From Glandiceps talaboti (lineage: Eukaryota > Hemichordata > Enteropneusta > Spengelidae), in assembly GCF_964340395.1 (NCBI RefSeq), contig NC_135560.1:7432598-7496597 (forward strand): a stretch of DNA of 64,000 nucleotides, written 5' to 3'. Shown here piece after piece: positions 39,765 through 52,866 of the stretch. The translations under genes and the position numbers were made by a program. Every line of letters begins with the position of its first letter. Position 1 is the stretch's first letter. The notes beneath the pieces are model-generated. The model did no database searches, was not told where the DNA came from, and saw only the letters and a list, made by a program, of their open reading frames with translations.

Positions 39765-42700
39765 ATCATCGGCATCTCAAGAATACCTGGCAAGTTTGAC
39801 ATGAAATTTGATACAGAGATCTATGAGAACATTTGGAGAACTGATTAGGTTTGGTAAACATCCTATGCATATTAATGATATATTTGCATAAATAACAGTT
39901 TTTTGGTAATTAGGCAATATCTTGAGAATGCAAGCTTCTAACTTCTTATAATTTAGTACACATTTGATTATAACAAAACACATAATCTATGAAACTCATC
40001 ATGTTAAAGAAATCATTTGCATAATTAATGATTTTTGGGTAATGAGGCAATATTGTAAGTATGCAAGCTTGAAATTTCAAATAACTTGGTGTATGCACAT
40101 TGATTATAACAAAGTGCATGTGCCCCTATAAAGCTTTTTGATGTAGCTTTTAATTTCAATGAGTTGCTCAGGGTTATTTATTAGAACCTAACAGCCAGAG
40201 AAAATGTGTGCCTACAGTAATCATTTCTCCTGCTACTTTGTATAAATTTTACTTATTTTACAGAAGTCATATATAATGAACACTTAATCAACATAAGTAA
40301 ACTGCTCAAACAACATGAAAGATTGGACATACACAATCACCAGCTAATTTCAATATTTACCCAGTAAAGAACATTTCAAGTTGACGACAATCATTTAAAA
40401 CATTTTTAATTCACTGGCAAAAAATCATGTATTTGAGTGTGGTATGTGCTACCGACTAACTGAATATATATCTATCAAATTGTTACTTGTTTTTGAATTT
40501 GAGTTTTTGTTAATACCTGTTTAAAACGCTTTTGTTAAAATTGTACACAGTTTAGTTGTATAACTGTTAGACACAGTAAACCTCATTGAGAAACTAACCC
40601 AAGCACACATTACCCAAGCACACATTTTAAGTTTACATCTGGTTATTACATGTTTGGGTATTCTATTTTGGGTATTTTGCGACTTACCCACAAGAAATTA
40701 TCTAGCTTTGTATATACCATTACCAGTACATCAATCAAATACTGGCGTAATATGTTTTTTCTCTCTTTCTGCCACTTTGCCTGTTCCAACATGTAAATCT
40801 ATTTCAGTAACAAAGATATACAAAATTTAATGTGTGTTCAGATAATACAGATGAATTATGTTTTTGTTTTCATCAGTTTTTTCTTCCGTAAGGAAGAGAT
40901 GTAGTTAGTGGGTGGAAGTCTGTGTGTCTGTCTGTCTGTCTGTGTGTGTCTGTCTATGTCATCGTTTTCTCCATAACGGCTTGCTCAATTAAAACAAAAT
41001 TTTGAAGACATATTCCGTAGGGCAATGGCAAGACTTGATTAGGTTTTGGTAAAAACCCAGTAAATATTAATGAGAAATTTACATAATTAATGGTTTTCGG
41101 TAATTAGGCTATATCTCAAGAGTGCATGCTTCAAATTCATTATAACTTGGTACATACATTTGCAGTACCTAAGCACATTTGTCCTGAAAATATTATTGAT
41201 GTAGCTGTAAGTTTTAATAAGTAATTGGCATATTTCGGAAATTAGACGCGGTGGCCACAAAAAAGAAAAGCATTTCTGGTCAGGAAATGTCTAAATTCGA
41301 GTTACTAATAGCCTACTATATAACAAAGATTGTTGCATTCCACCAATTATTATGTGTGGGAACAAAAAGCTCAATATTACCCTTACGGAAGGCATTCAGT
41401 TTAATTGTGGTGTATGGACATATTTGACATAGCCTAGGTATTTTTCTAAAGGGAAAATGAATGGCTCCATAAAAGGAATGTCATAATAGGTACATGAAAT
41501 AAATCATGTGGCATTTTGGAATTATATAGCTTGCATAATTTGAGTGTATGATGCTAGATAACTAGTTTAATCATAGAGAAATCATTCGTAGGAACATAAA
41601 TCAGGCAAAACAAGAGTCTTGGTCACAGGATGATGGATAATTATTAGTACGCAAAGGAGAATATTTGTTAACTTTTATATTTTAAAAGATTTGACCAAAA
41701 AAAATGCATTTCTTATCTTAATGGGTAAACTAATTCCCTGTAATGTTAAGTACTGTGCTTTCCGACTTAGTATTTCTTGTAGACATGCAAATATAACAAC
41801 ATGTTACATGTACTGAATACTCATTAACACGTGTCAACTCATTAACATCCTTTGGTCACACTCTCAAAATATATCTGTTTCTTGAAACTAGCCCCAACCC
41901 TTTCTGTTTGCCCTGTATCCAGTGTCTGTGTGTTCACTTATCCTTCTTTCCATACTACCAGTATAAGAAAATCCCTTGTCTTCTGTGCCATGATCTTTGT
42001 TTGCAGAGATACATTATAAATTTTATTATTTTTTATGCAATATTTAAGAGGATGAGAACAGGGTGTATTTTAATCTGTCTGATAGAAGCACCAGGAGGAT
42101 GTGGACAGGACACCTTGTGACAATTCATATTAGCATGGTACACCTTGTAAGAGTAGTGATGTTACAAATAACTACATCAGCTTGTAGAGGATGTGGACAG
42201 GACACCTTGTAAGAATAGTAATGTTACAAATAACTATATCAACATTTACAGGATGTGAACAGGATACCTTGTGAGAGTAGTGATATTAAAAATTTCATCA
42301 AGATTGAGAGGATACCCTGAAGCAGTATTGATGTCACAAGTTATGTCATTAACATATAGGGGATTGGGCAGGATACCTTGAAACAGTGGTGATGTCACAA
42401 ATTATGTCATTAACACAGGATATGAGCAGGACACCATGAAACATTTATGTCACAAATGCCATCAAGATTGAGAAGGATACCATTCTGATGTCAGAAATGT
42501 CATCAGCATTTAGAGGATGTGGACAGGATACCTTGTAACAGTAGTAATTTGACAAATTATGTCATCAGCATTTAGAGGATGTGGACATTATACCTTGTAT
42601 TGACAGTAGTGATTTGATAGATGAATGATGTCATCAGCATTTAAAGGATGTGGACAGGATACCTTGTAACAGTAGTGATGTGACAGATAATGTCATCAGC

Positions 42701-45577
42701 ATTTAGAGGATGTGGACATTGTACCTTGTAACAGTAGGAATGTGACAGATGATGTCATCAGCATTTAGAGGATGGGGACATTATACCTTGTATTGACAGT
42801 AGTGATTTGATAGATGAATGATGTCATCAGCATTTAGAGGATGGGGACATTATACCTTGTAACAGTAGGAATGTGACAGATGATGTCATCAGCATTTAGA
42901 GGATGTGGACTTATTCCTTGTAACAGTAGAAATGTGACATGATGTCATCAGCATTTAGAGGATGTGGACATTATACCTTGTAACAGTAGAAATGTGACAG
43001 ATGATGTCATCAGCATTTAGAGGATGTGGACTTATTCCTTGTAACAGTAGGAATCTGACAGATGATGTCATCAGCATTTAAAGGATGTGGACATTATTCT
43101 TGTAACAGTAGGAATCTGACAGATGATGTCATCAGCATTTAGAGGATGTGGACATTATACCTTGTAACAGTAGAAATGTGACAGATGATGTCATCAGCAT
43201 TTAGAGGATGTGGACATTATTCCTTGTAACAGTAGGAATCTGACAGATGATGTCATCAGCATTTAAAGGATGTGGACAATATTCTTGTAACAGTAGGAAT
43301 CTGACATGATGTCATCAGCATTTAGAGGATGTGGACATTATTCTTGTAACAGTAGTGATGTGACAGATGATGTCATCAGCATTTAGAGGATGTGGACAGT
43401 ACACCTTGTAACAACAGTGATGTGACATGATGTCATCAGCATTTAGAGGATGTGGACAGTACACCTTGTAACAACAGTGATGCGACAGATGATGTCATCA
43501 GCATTGAGAGGATGTGGACAGTACACCTTGTAACAACAGTGATGCGACAGATGATGTCATCAGCATTTAAAGGATGGGGACAGTACACCTTTTAGCAACA
43601 GTGATGCGACAGATGATGTCATCAGCATTTAGAGGATGTGGACATTATTCCTTTAACAGTAGAAATGTGACAGATGATGTCATCAGCATTTAGAGGATGT
43701 GGACAGGATACCTTGTAACAATAGTGATGTGACAGATGATGTCATCAGCATTTAAAGGATGTGGACAATATTCTTGTAACAGTAGGAATCTGACATGATG
43801 TCATCAGCATTTAGAGGATGTGGACATTATTCTTGTAACAGTAGTGATGTGACAGATGATGTCATCAGCATTTAGAGGATGTGGACAGTACACCTTGTAA
43901 CAACAGTGATGTGACATGATGTCATCAGCATTTAGAGGATGTGGACAGTACACCTTGTAACAACAGTGATGCGACAGATGATGTCATCAGCATTGAGAGG
44001 ATGTGGACAGTACACCTTGTAACAACAGTGATGCGACAGATGATGTCATCAGCATTTAAAGGATGGGGACAGTACACCTTGTAGCAACAGTGATGCGACA
44101 GATGATGTCATCAGCATTTAGAGGATGTGGACATTATTCCTTTAACAGTAGAAATGTGACAGATGATGTCATCAGCATTTAGAGGATGTGGACAGGATAC
44201 CTTGTAACAATAGTGATGTGACAGATGATGTCATCAGCATTTAGAGAATATGGCAAAAACAACCCTTCTATCACACTGTAAAGTCAACAAACTTTATATA
44301 TCAGTGTGGGAAAGTATGTAGTAATTTAGAATGGCATATAGAAGTAATTTTATGTAGCTCAGATAGATAGGTTATTTTTGAAATGTCAGCCTTAAAATCT
44401 AAAGTCTTTGGCACATGGACACCCTATGTACTACATTTGATTGATATTCCAATCCTTATGGCATTTACATTATGTTTATTTTTTTCATCAAGACTCTTTT
44501 TGTATGGCATCGTCTATTAGAAACTAAGATCCAAGCAAAAGAGCTGAAAACTATTCAGTGAAACCCCATGTTACTTGTAGAGTATATAGATGTAGTATAT
44601 AGATATTCTATTTCCCCATATTTTTGCTTTATTCCAGTCATAGCAGCGTTACATGTTGTTGTTTTTACCAAGACTGCCTTTGTACAGCACCTTCTCTTAT
44701 AAACTAAGATAAAAAAGCAAAAGAGCTGAAAACCTTTTCAATAGAAACCCCACGTTCCTTGTTGATATGTAGAGTCTACCAAGTCGCATTCTTCCACTTC
44801 AATAGTTGTACGCACTACTCTAGTATAGCCAAAGGGCACACACACGCACAGACTGATGGCTCCATTTTTGTAGACTTTCGCTACATAATTGCTGGATTTG
44901 GAATCAAGTATTTATGGTTTCTGTCACGATTTCATGCCGCATGTAGAAATACCAAAAGGTGGTTTGGTGGACTGCGAGACATGATGTCAGTGATTGTCAA
45001 TCCCTGAGGATATTACCAAGTAGGTTGTGTACGTAATTACATAGAGACTGGGCAAGTGATCAGCTGTACACTAATACATAAGTAATCATTATAACATCAG
45101 CAGTAGGTGAAAATAACTAACTTGTTTAATTTTAATCCATTCTGCAAACATATCTGTGTGGGTGGATAATGTATAAAAGGAAGTGTCAGGAGAATTAGAA
45201 GACTTGTACTTTACAACATGAAATATTAATCATCGGAGAAAGTTTGTGTTGCATGTGACTTCATCTATTACGGTTGCATGTACAAGGATGAACATATTAT
45301 TTTTGTCGTTACTATTTGATGATAAAGCGTAGCCACAAGTCCCACAACTGATATCAGTGTCGGAGGTGATAGCCTGAATAATTAATAAAGTCTGTAAACT
45401 AATTGTCGCTATATGTAGGTCAGGCAGTGTATAATAGCCTTTTACTTACCATTTCATGTTCAAAATGTCCCTGTAGGGATTGATTCCTCAATATGAGAGT
45501 AAATCATTAAATTCTCTGAACAATAGTACAGACATTTTGTATTCCATATCTAGCCACTGATATCAATATGTCGTAAG

Positions 45578-45642
<65 letters not shown>

Positions 45643-45822
45643 TAAAGAATCAGTTGTCAGGCAAGCAGTTATTCAATCTGTTTGTCAACTTGTCCATTTG
45701 TCAATCTGTATCTGTTCATATGTGCATACCACCCGTCAAATGGCAATCAGTCAATCAATCAATCAATCAATCACTCACTCACTCACTCACTCACTCACTC
45801 ACTCACTCACTCACTCACTCAC

Positions 45823-45863
<41 letters not shown>

Positions 45864-46004
45864 TAATAGTACTGTTATGCAGTATAATATAATGTAATAA
45901 TATAATGTAATCGGTATCTGTTCATATGTGCATACCACCCGTCAAATGGCAATCAGTCAATCAATCACTCACTCACTCACTCACTCACTCACTCACTCAC
46001 TCAC

Positions 46005-46045
<41 letters not shown>

Positions 46046-46213
46046 TAAAGAATCAGTTGTCAGGCAATCTGTTATTCAATCTGTTTGTCAACTTGTCCAT
46101 TTGTCAATCTGTATCTGTTCATATGTGCATACCACCCGTCAAATGGCAATCAGTCAATCAATCAATCAATCACTCACTCACTCACTCACTCACTCACTCA
46201 CTCACTCACTCAC

Positions 46214-46250
<37 letters not shown>

Positions 46251-48808
46251 TAATAGTACTGTTATGCAGTATAATGTAATGTTTAGAAGTTTTGTATCGG
46301 TAGTAGAAGGCTCTCAAGAATAAATATGTTTTTAGATTCTTACTTTCAATGATAATGTTATTTATAATTTTGCTAGTCAGTTATACAGGTACAACATTTT
46401 TGTGACATGGCAATGCTTATCTACATCATTGGTTCTGCTGTGTTCGAAATATGAGTCAAAACTCTCAAAATTGCCTGAATTTTCTTCAATATAACTGGCA
46501 CTGGTATATTTCCTGTAGCATACTTTAGGAAAATAATGGCAATTTGGAAAGTTATGACTCATATTTTCAGTACCACGGTATCAATGATGTAGGTGTGAGT
46601 TGTCTTAACGTAGAACAATCAGGGTATAAAGCCCATGTTTTTGTTCGAACACATCAACTTGGCTTGTGAGTGGTATAATATATATAATGACTTAACTTAC
46701 ATGTTGTTGATGTTGTACATTGGATGTCCTAATTTCACAGCTGTTTGATGTTTGTTATCTAGTCACTTCACTTTCCATGTCATGTGAGTGAAATAACAGG
46801 GATTACAGAATGGGTCATAGCATTTTCTTTTACGCTTTTTAAAGAGATATACTATTTATGCTGAAATTAATTTCATTTCTCATCAGTTATTGAAATGTTG
46901 GTACAACTCTTAAGCAAATTCTAAAGGTCATTCTCTTTTTATTTGATGGTACTTTTATTGATTGATTATGCTGCCCACACTCCTGTCTACATAACGGCCT
47001 TTCAAAGTTTTCCCTGGATAAATAGACACATTTATTTAAACACTATGGAGATGAAATTTAATAACAGTTTTACCAAGATATGAAGATTACACATTTTAAT
47101 GACATGCTTGTTTGATGATACTGTAATAAAAGAAATTATTTTGGTGTGAAAATATTATTTTGATCAGAGATAATCATTATTGATAAAAGGGGAATTTGGA
47201 AGTTAAATATGTAAAGTGCGAGGAGCTGTTACTGTTTGCTCTTTTTTGTGAAATTATGTCTGTTGAAAATACACCAAAACTTTGTTGGAAGTAGTCTGTG
47301 TCTGCTATTTCAAATTAGTTTAATATTAAAAGGAGAATGCTGCTCCAGGGAATAAAGGCATTTCGTGAACTTTGGGTTCTGGAGAGTCATGTCAGTGATT
47401 TTACTGGTTACATGGTTTTGATATTACTTTGTATTCTGAGGTGATGTCCATATGTAAGCAGTCTGAGTAAACCCTTCCTGGCTATGCACATGGACATGGG
47501 CCAACTTGAAATATCATTTGCCCATACAATGTCCAAAATTCACTTGTCTTATAAGCACACATGTTATTGTGATTAAAGTCAAATGGTGATCCGAGACTGT
47601 TGTTTAAGTGTACCTGGTACAACAAAATATCCTTGAAAAATTATTAATAGGCCAAGATGATACCAACAAAATGACTCGGAATGCCTGATTGTATGTAGTG
47701 TGCATTTTGAAAATAAGAACCTTTCGCTTGAACTACATTCTAGAATACTCAGACCCATTCTCAGTTGTCAAGAGAGGGAAATCAGGGTTCATTATACAAA
47801 ATTTTTGAAATAGAGGTCAGAATGTTATCAAAATTGAAGCCATTGTAGAATCCAATATGGCCGCCAAATACTCTGTAATAACTGTCTGAGAAAATAAAAG
47901 ATTGTTGGTTTCCTTGAAAACAACCAACCCAAAACTTCTTTCATTATTTTAAAAAGGACCAGGAATAACCTTTCATATGGCAAAGTTTGGTGAGATTTTT
48001 AGAATTTTGATTTTCACGGAAATTTGTACCTAAGGTGTGTTGTACGTTTAGTGTAAGACCTGCTCAATGTTGGGTGATTGAGAACTAATTGTGAGTATAC
48101 CTTAGCGATACTATAGGTGTACAGTTAGTAGAATGTGATAATAGCTCTTCACATAATCCTTCAACAACCAAATACACCATAAAGACCTAAACACCATCTG
48201 TGTAAGATACGACGTGTTGAGCCACATGTATATCGGATGACATTTCAAGAAAAGCATGATGGAGGCTTATGTTGCAGTCTAACCTAGATGCTGCCCAATT
48301 AATTTTAGACAGTGAGGGTTGCTGCCAACTCAGTTTCGATTTCTGAAGTTCAAACGGAGAAGGAAAGTAGTAGAATAAATGCAGTCAAAATAAAATGAAA
48401 ATTGTGCTTTATTTGTGTTTCAGGTAGCAGACTTCTGACTGGCAGTGATTCTATTCAACTATGGGCAAATAGTGTGGTTGAGAACAGTTCTGTAGAAGAC
48501 ATATCAGAGCACAGTAGTGAACATTCTGATGAGCATACTATATGGGAGTGTGTATGGCAATGCAAGTAAGTTGGAGGATCTAACTTCTGTCTTTAATATG
48601 TAGAAAATATTTTCTAAGAAGGAAATGTTGTAATCTGATGGTCTGCATAATCTTAATGTTTTGTGAAACTAAAAACATGTCTTCTTTATGACAACAGAAC
48701 TGCCACACCGATTTACCACCTCAAGTTTTCTCCAGATGGCCAATATTTTGCATCAGCTGGAAAGGTAGGCAATAGAATCAATCACTTTCTTTGTATGTAC
48801 GTGCACAC

Positions 48809-48886
<78 letters not shown>

Positions 48887-49028
48887 TTTTGTGTTCATCT
48901 GTCTATGACATGTGTATGCATGTATGTATGTATGTATGTGTGTATGTATGTATGTATGTATGTATGTATGTATGTATGTATGTATGTATGTATGTATGTA
49001 TGTATGTATGTATGTGTATATGTATGTG

Positions 49029-49060
<32 letters not shown>

Positions 49061-51956
49061 TGTATGTATGTATGTATGTATGTATGTATGTATGTATGTA
49101 TGTATGCATCTGTGCCATGTGTGTGGGGGAGGGAGTGTAAGGTTGTTCCTGTGAACAATTGTGATTGTATAATTCTGTGTGAACTTTAGTTAGATTTCAT
49201 GTTATAATTGAACAATCGTTTACATCCCTAGTGTTATTGTATTTTTTTTACCAGGCTGATCGTTTAGTTAAAATATGGTATGATATAAAACAACCAAGGC
49301 TTGGACAGGCAAGTCCAGTCAGTAAAAATGAACCACCAGTCAAGTACAACTTTGTATATATTGCACATCCCAGAGCAGTAACAGGATTCTCATGGAGAAA
49401 AACCAGCAAGTATATGACAATGTGAGTAGATTAGAATTAGACGTCATATTTCTTAATTGTGGGAAAAACACTTAATATCACATTAGTATCACATTTTTAA
49501 ATCACTCCCAAGTTTTTCCAAAATAATAACAACTACAACAACGAAACTGTGTTTCCAATAGCCCCTTTCAAGTAGTATGTGCCTCGGAAATGAAAATCTT
49601 GATCGTTTTCTGTTATTTTGTTCAAGAAAACTTAAACCCATTCTCAGTTAAAAGCAAGAAAAAAATTTCAGGTGACATCGTACAAATTTTGAAAGCGGTC
49701 AAAATGTTATCAAAATTAAGCCATTTTACAGTCAAATATGGCCATCACCCAATATGGCCACCATCCAATATGGCCGCCAAATACTGTGTGAAAGGGAAAT
49801 CCAGTCAGTTATTTGTACCTTTAGTATCTTAAGTTAAGTACACTTGTGTTGGTTACTGCTATCAACCTTAAGATTCTTGGTGATAAAATGCCACCTAGGT
49901 AACTTGCACAACATTGGAATCTTCTTTAAAAGAAGCTACTGCATTTGACATGTACGTGTTCAACCGTTTTGGGGTTTTCCTTCAAGGGGGTTTATGGGAC
50001 CTATGAAGCTGACATCACAACTACTCTAAACTCTTTGTCTTCACACTCAGGTATATGATTCTTTAAAGTGTATGCTATGTTTTGACAGTATGTTGAATTC
50101 AGTCCTTTCACCTAAATATGTACAACTGCTTTGTGAGCTTTAAAAGCTGTACTAGCTGCAACTGGAATGTTTTTTGAAACTTTTTGTTAGATATCATGAC
50201 TTATTGGTAGCATTGTACACTCTGAACAGTATTGAATCTTTTTTTGGGTAAATGTATTTGTGCAACTTTACACAAGATATGGTACAACAAATCAAATCAA
50301 ATTGATTTTTTGGGTGTGCACCTGAAAATTAGCACCCCAACACGATGACAATCTCAACATGTTGTATTACTGGTATTTACAGACACAATCGACACCAAGT
50401 TAACAAGTACAATGTCTAATGATAGGTACTAGTATTTTCATGATTTTTAGTGAATACATGGTTGGTTGTTTGATTGAAAAAAAATAATACTTTAACAAAG
50501 ATACACCAACTTCTGATAGGAAAATGTCTGTTCCATATCCGGCTATCCTGGAATACTGAAAGTGGAACTAAAACTTCATTTCTTTGGTTTTGTTCATCAG
50601 GGGTGCTGTTGGCAATGCGTTGTTAACATCCTGTAAAGATAACATCTGTAGAGTTTGGAGTGAAAGCCGATTACCAGCTAACAGTCTCCTCAATCTCACC
50701 CCACAACATCATGGAGGAATGACAGAAAAACTTGCCAAAAGTCTTCATCTGAAACAAAAATTTACAATCAAAGGACGATCAAAGTGAGTATGTGGTGATT
50801 ACAACTGCCGACATCAGACCATAGACAAATGGAACCTGTAACAAACAGGGAAAGTAAACAACTGAATTGGATTAATAACACTTGACACAGCATGTTGGAA
50901 GTACAGAGACTTGTATTACATTCCAGCATTTGATAAGAACAGTTTTATGGCCACTTTACATAATAGTTCATGTTCACAAAGAAATTTCCAGTTCCCCTGG
51001 CATTTCATGTACATATAATCATTATTTACTGCATATCTCAAACACTCATTTGAAGACTCCATTCAAGTGTCTAGCCCTATATTATTTGGTGTAAACTTTC
51101 TTATTGAGACCTTGACCTTTGAGCATGACATCAACTTTCAGGGTCAGTTAGTGAAATCTAGCCATTTCCTGCATATCACAGACACATTTTAATATTTCTT
51201 TGTTGTCACTTATTTCTAAAATCGTGTTTTGCCAATAATTTCAAAAAATCATGTCTCCATTCAGTCACTTAGAAGTAAACTATTGGGGGGGGGGGCTGTG
51301 TCTTCTATGAAGACTTGTTGTCTACAAACAAAAACGCACTCCACACAGACCTGTGTATCAGGTAACAATTGAACTTTAACCTACTTCAATTTCTTTCCAG
51401 AAAACGGAAAGCTACCCAACCAGAAGTTCCTCTGCCAAGTCACCAGCGAGAGCATGATTTCCATAAACATGTATATCAAGAGCACCAAAACAATGGACAT
51501 GGAATCTTCCCTGTTCATTTCCATATTTCATCTGCAATCAACCCAAACACAGGTAAATAAATTGACAGGGTTTGAAAATCTTGATACTATGGTATGAAAG
51601 CATTCAAAACATAGAGTGAAGACAAATAGTAAACTTGAGAAGCTGAATAAGGATTTCATTGTAGTGCCAATGTGAGGTTCATATGAAGACTATTTTCTAA
51701 TATTCCTTTCATACCCCACCCCATCCCCTCACCCCAATAATGAGTTTGTTACACTTTTATTGCATATTGTCTCTCACTGGACTATTCAAATGTCACTGCC
51801 CACACACACAAACATGCATACATACATACATACACACATACACACACACACACATACATACATACATACATACATACATACATACATACATACATACATA
51901 CATACATACATACATACATACATGTACATACATACATACATACATACATACATACA

Positions 51957-51988
<32 letters not shown>

Positions 51989-52099
51989 CATACATGTACA
52001 TACATACATACATACATACATACATACATACATACTATTACATACATATACATACATGTACATACATACATACATACATACATACATACATACATACAT

Positions 52100-52170
<71 letters not shown>

Positions 52171-52501
52171 TACATACATACATACATACATACATACATA
52201 CATGTACATAAGTATGTACAGACAGACAGACAGACATACTTAACAAGAACTTCTTTGCCATGCCCCTGTAATGTGCCACCCCTCATCACCTTCCCACCAA
52301 CTCCTGGCTATTTCCCTTCGTGTAGTTTTGAAACATTTGTTTACAAAACAATCATGTACAATCACACACATCACTGAGAACTAACTACATGTACTCATGA
52401 ATGTGTTAGATTTAGACATTAATAAATTATTGTCATATGAAAATAAACAGTTGGTGGTTTTTGAAAACAGTGTCACACACACATGCATGCACACACGTAC
52501 A

Positions 52502-52552
<51 letters not shown>

Positions 52553-52828
52553 GCTGTAGCTTCATTAATTGACTAGTTAAATCTGTAATTGAAAACACAG
52601 CTTCAAATATCGATTTGCAACTTTTCAGAAAGAAAAAAATGCTGAAGTTGAGTGTATCTTCAATAAAAGACTTTATCAAATATCAAAATTGACTGACGAC
52701 TTTCGAATGAAAACTGACGTATAAATCGACTTGTAAACCTCCGTTCAAGTGTTAGTGAAGTAAAAACATGTATTTGCACTAAAATGAAAGAAAATATGTA
52801 TGGTTTGAAGAATGTAGAAAATATAATT

Positions 52829-52866
<38 letters not shown>

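Larger units (their letters stand above)
38848..48423 (+). other. DMXL2: DMXL intron 4 (9.6 kb)
   Basis: Donor GTGAGC and acceptor TTTCAG. It holds an 86-bp two-copy repeat at about 38905-39040 (CCAGGTAAAAGGTTTGC), two hairpin-microsatellite elements, the 62-bp minisatellite, a two-copy repeat at 44.5 kb, the AATC/CACT complex, a foldback element and transposon fragments. Frames at 39157-39435 and 44759-45007 have no homology I recognise. Remaining stretches show nothing. Confidence 0.88.

Noticed and set aside
44759-45007. 82-residue frame after the two-copy repeat
   Set aside because: No domain or homology; starts inside repeated sequence.
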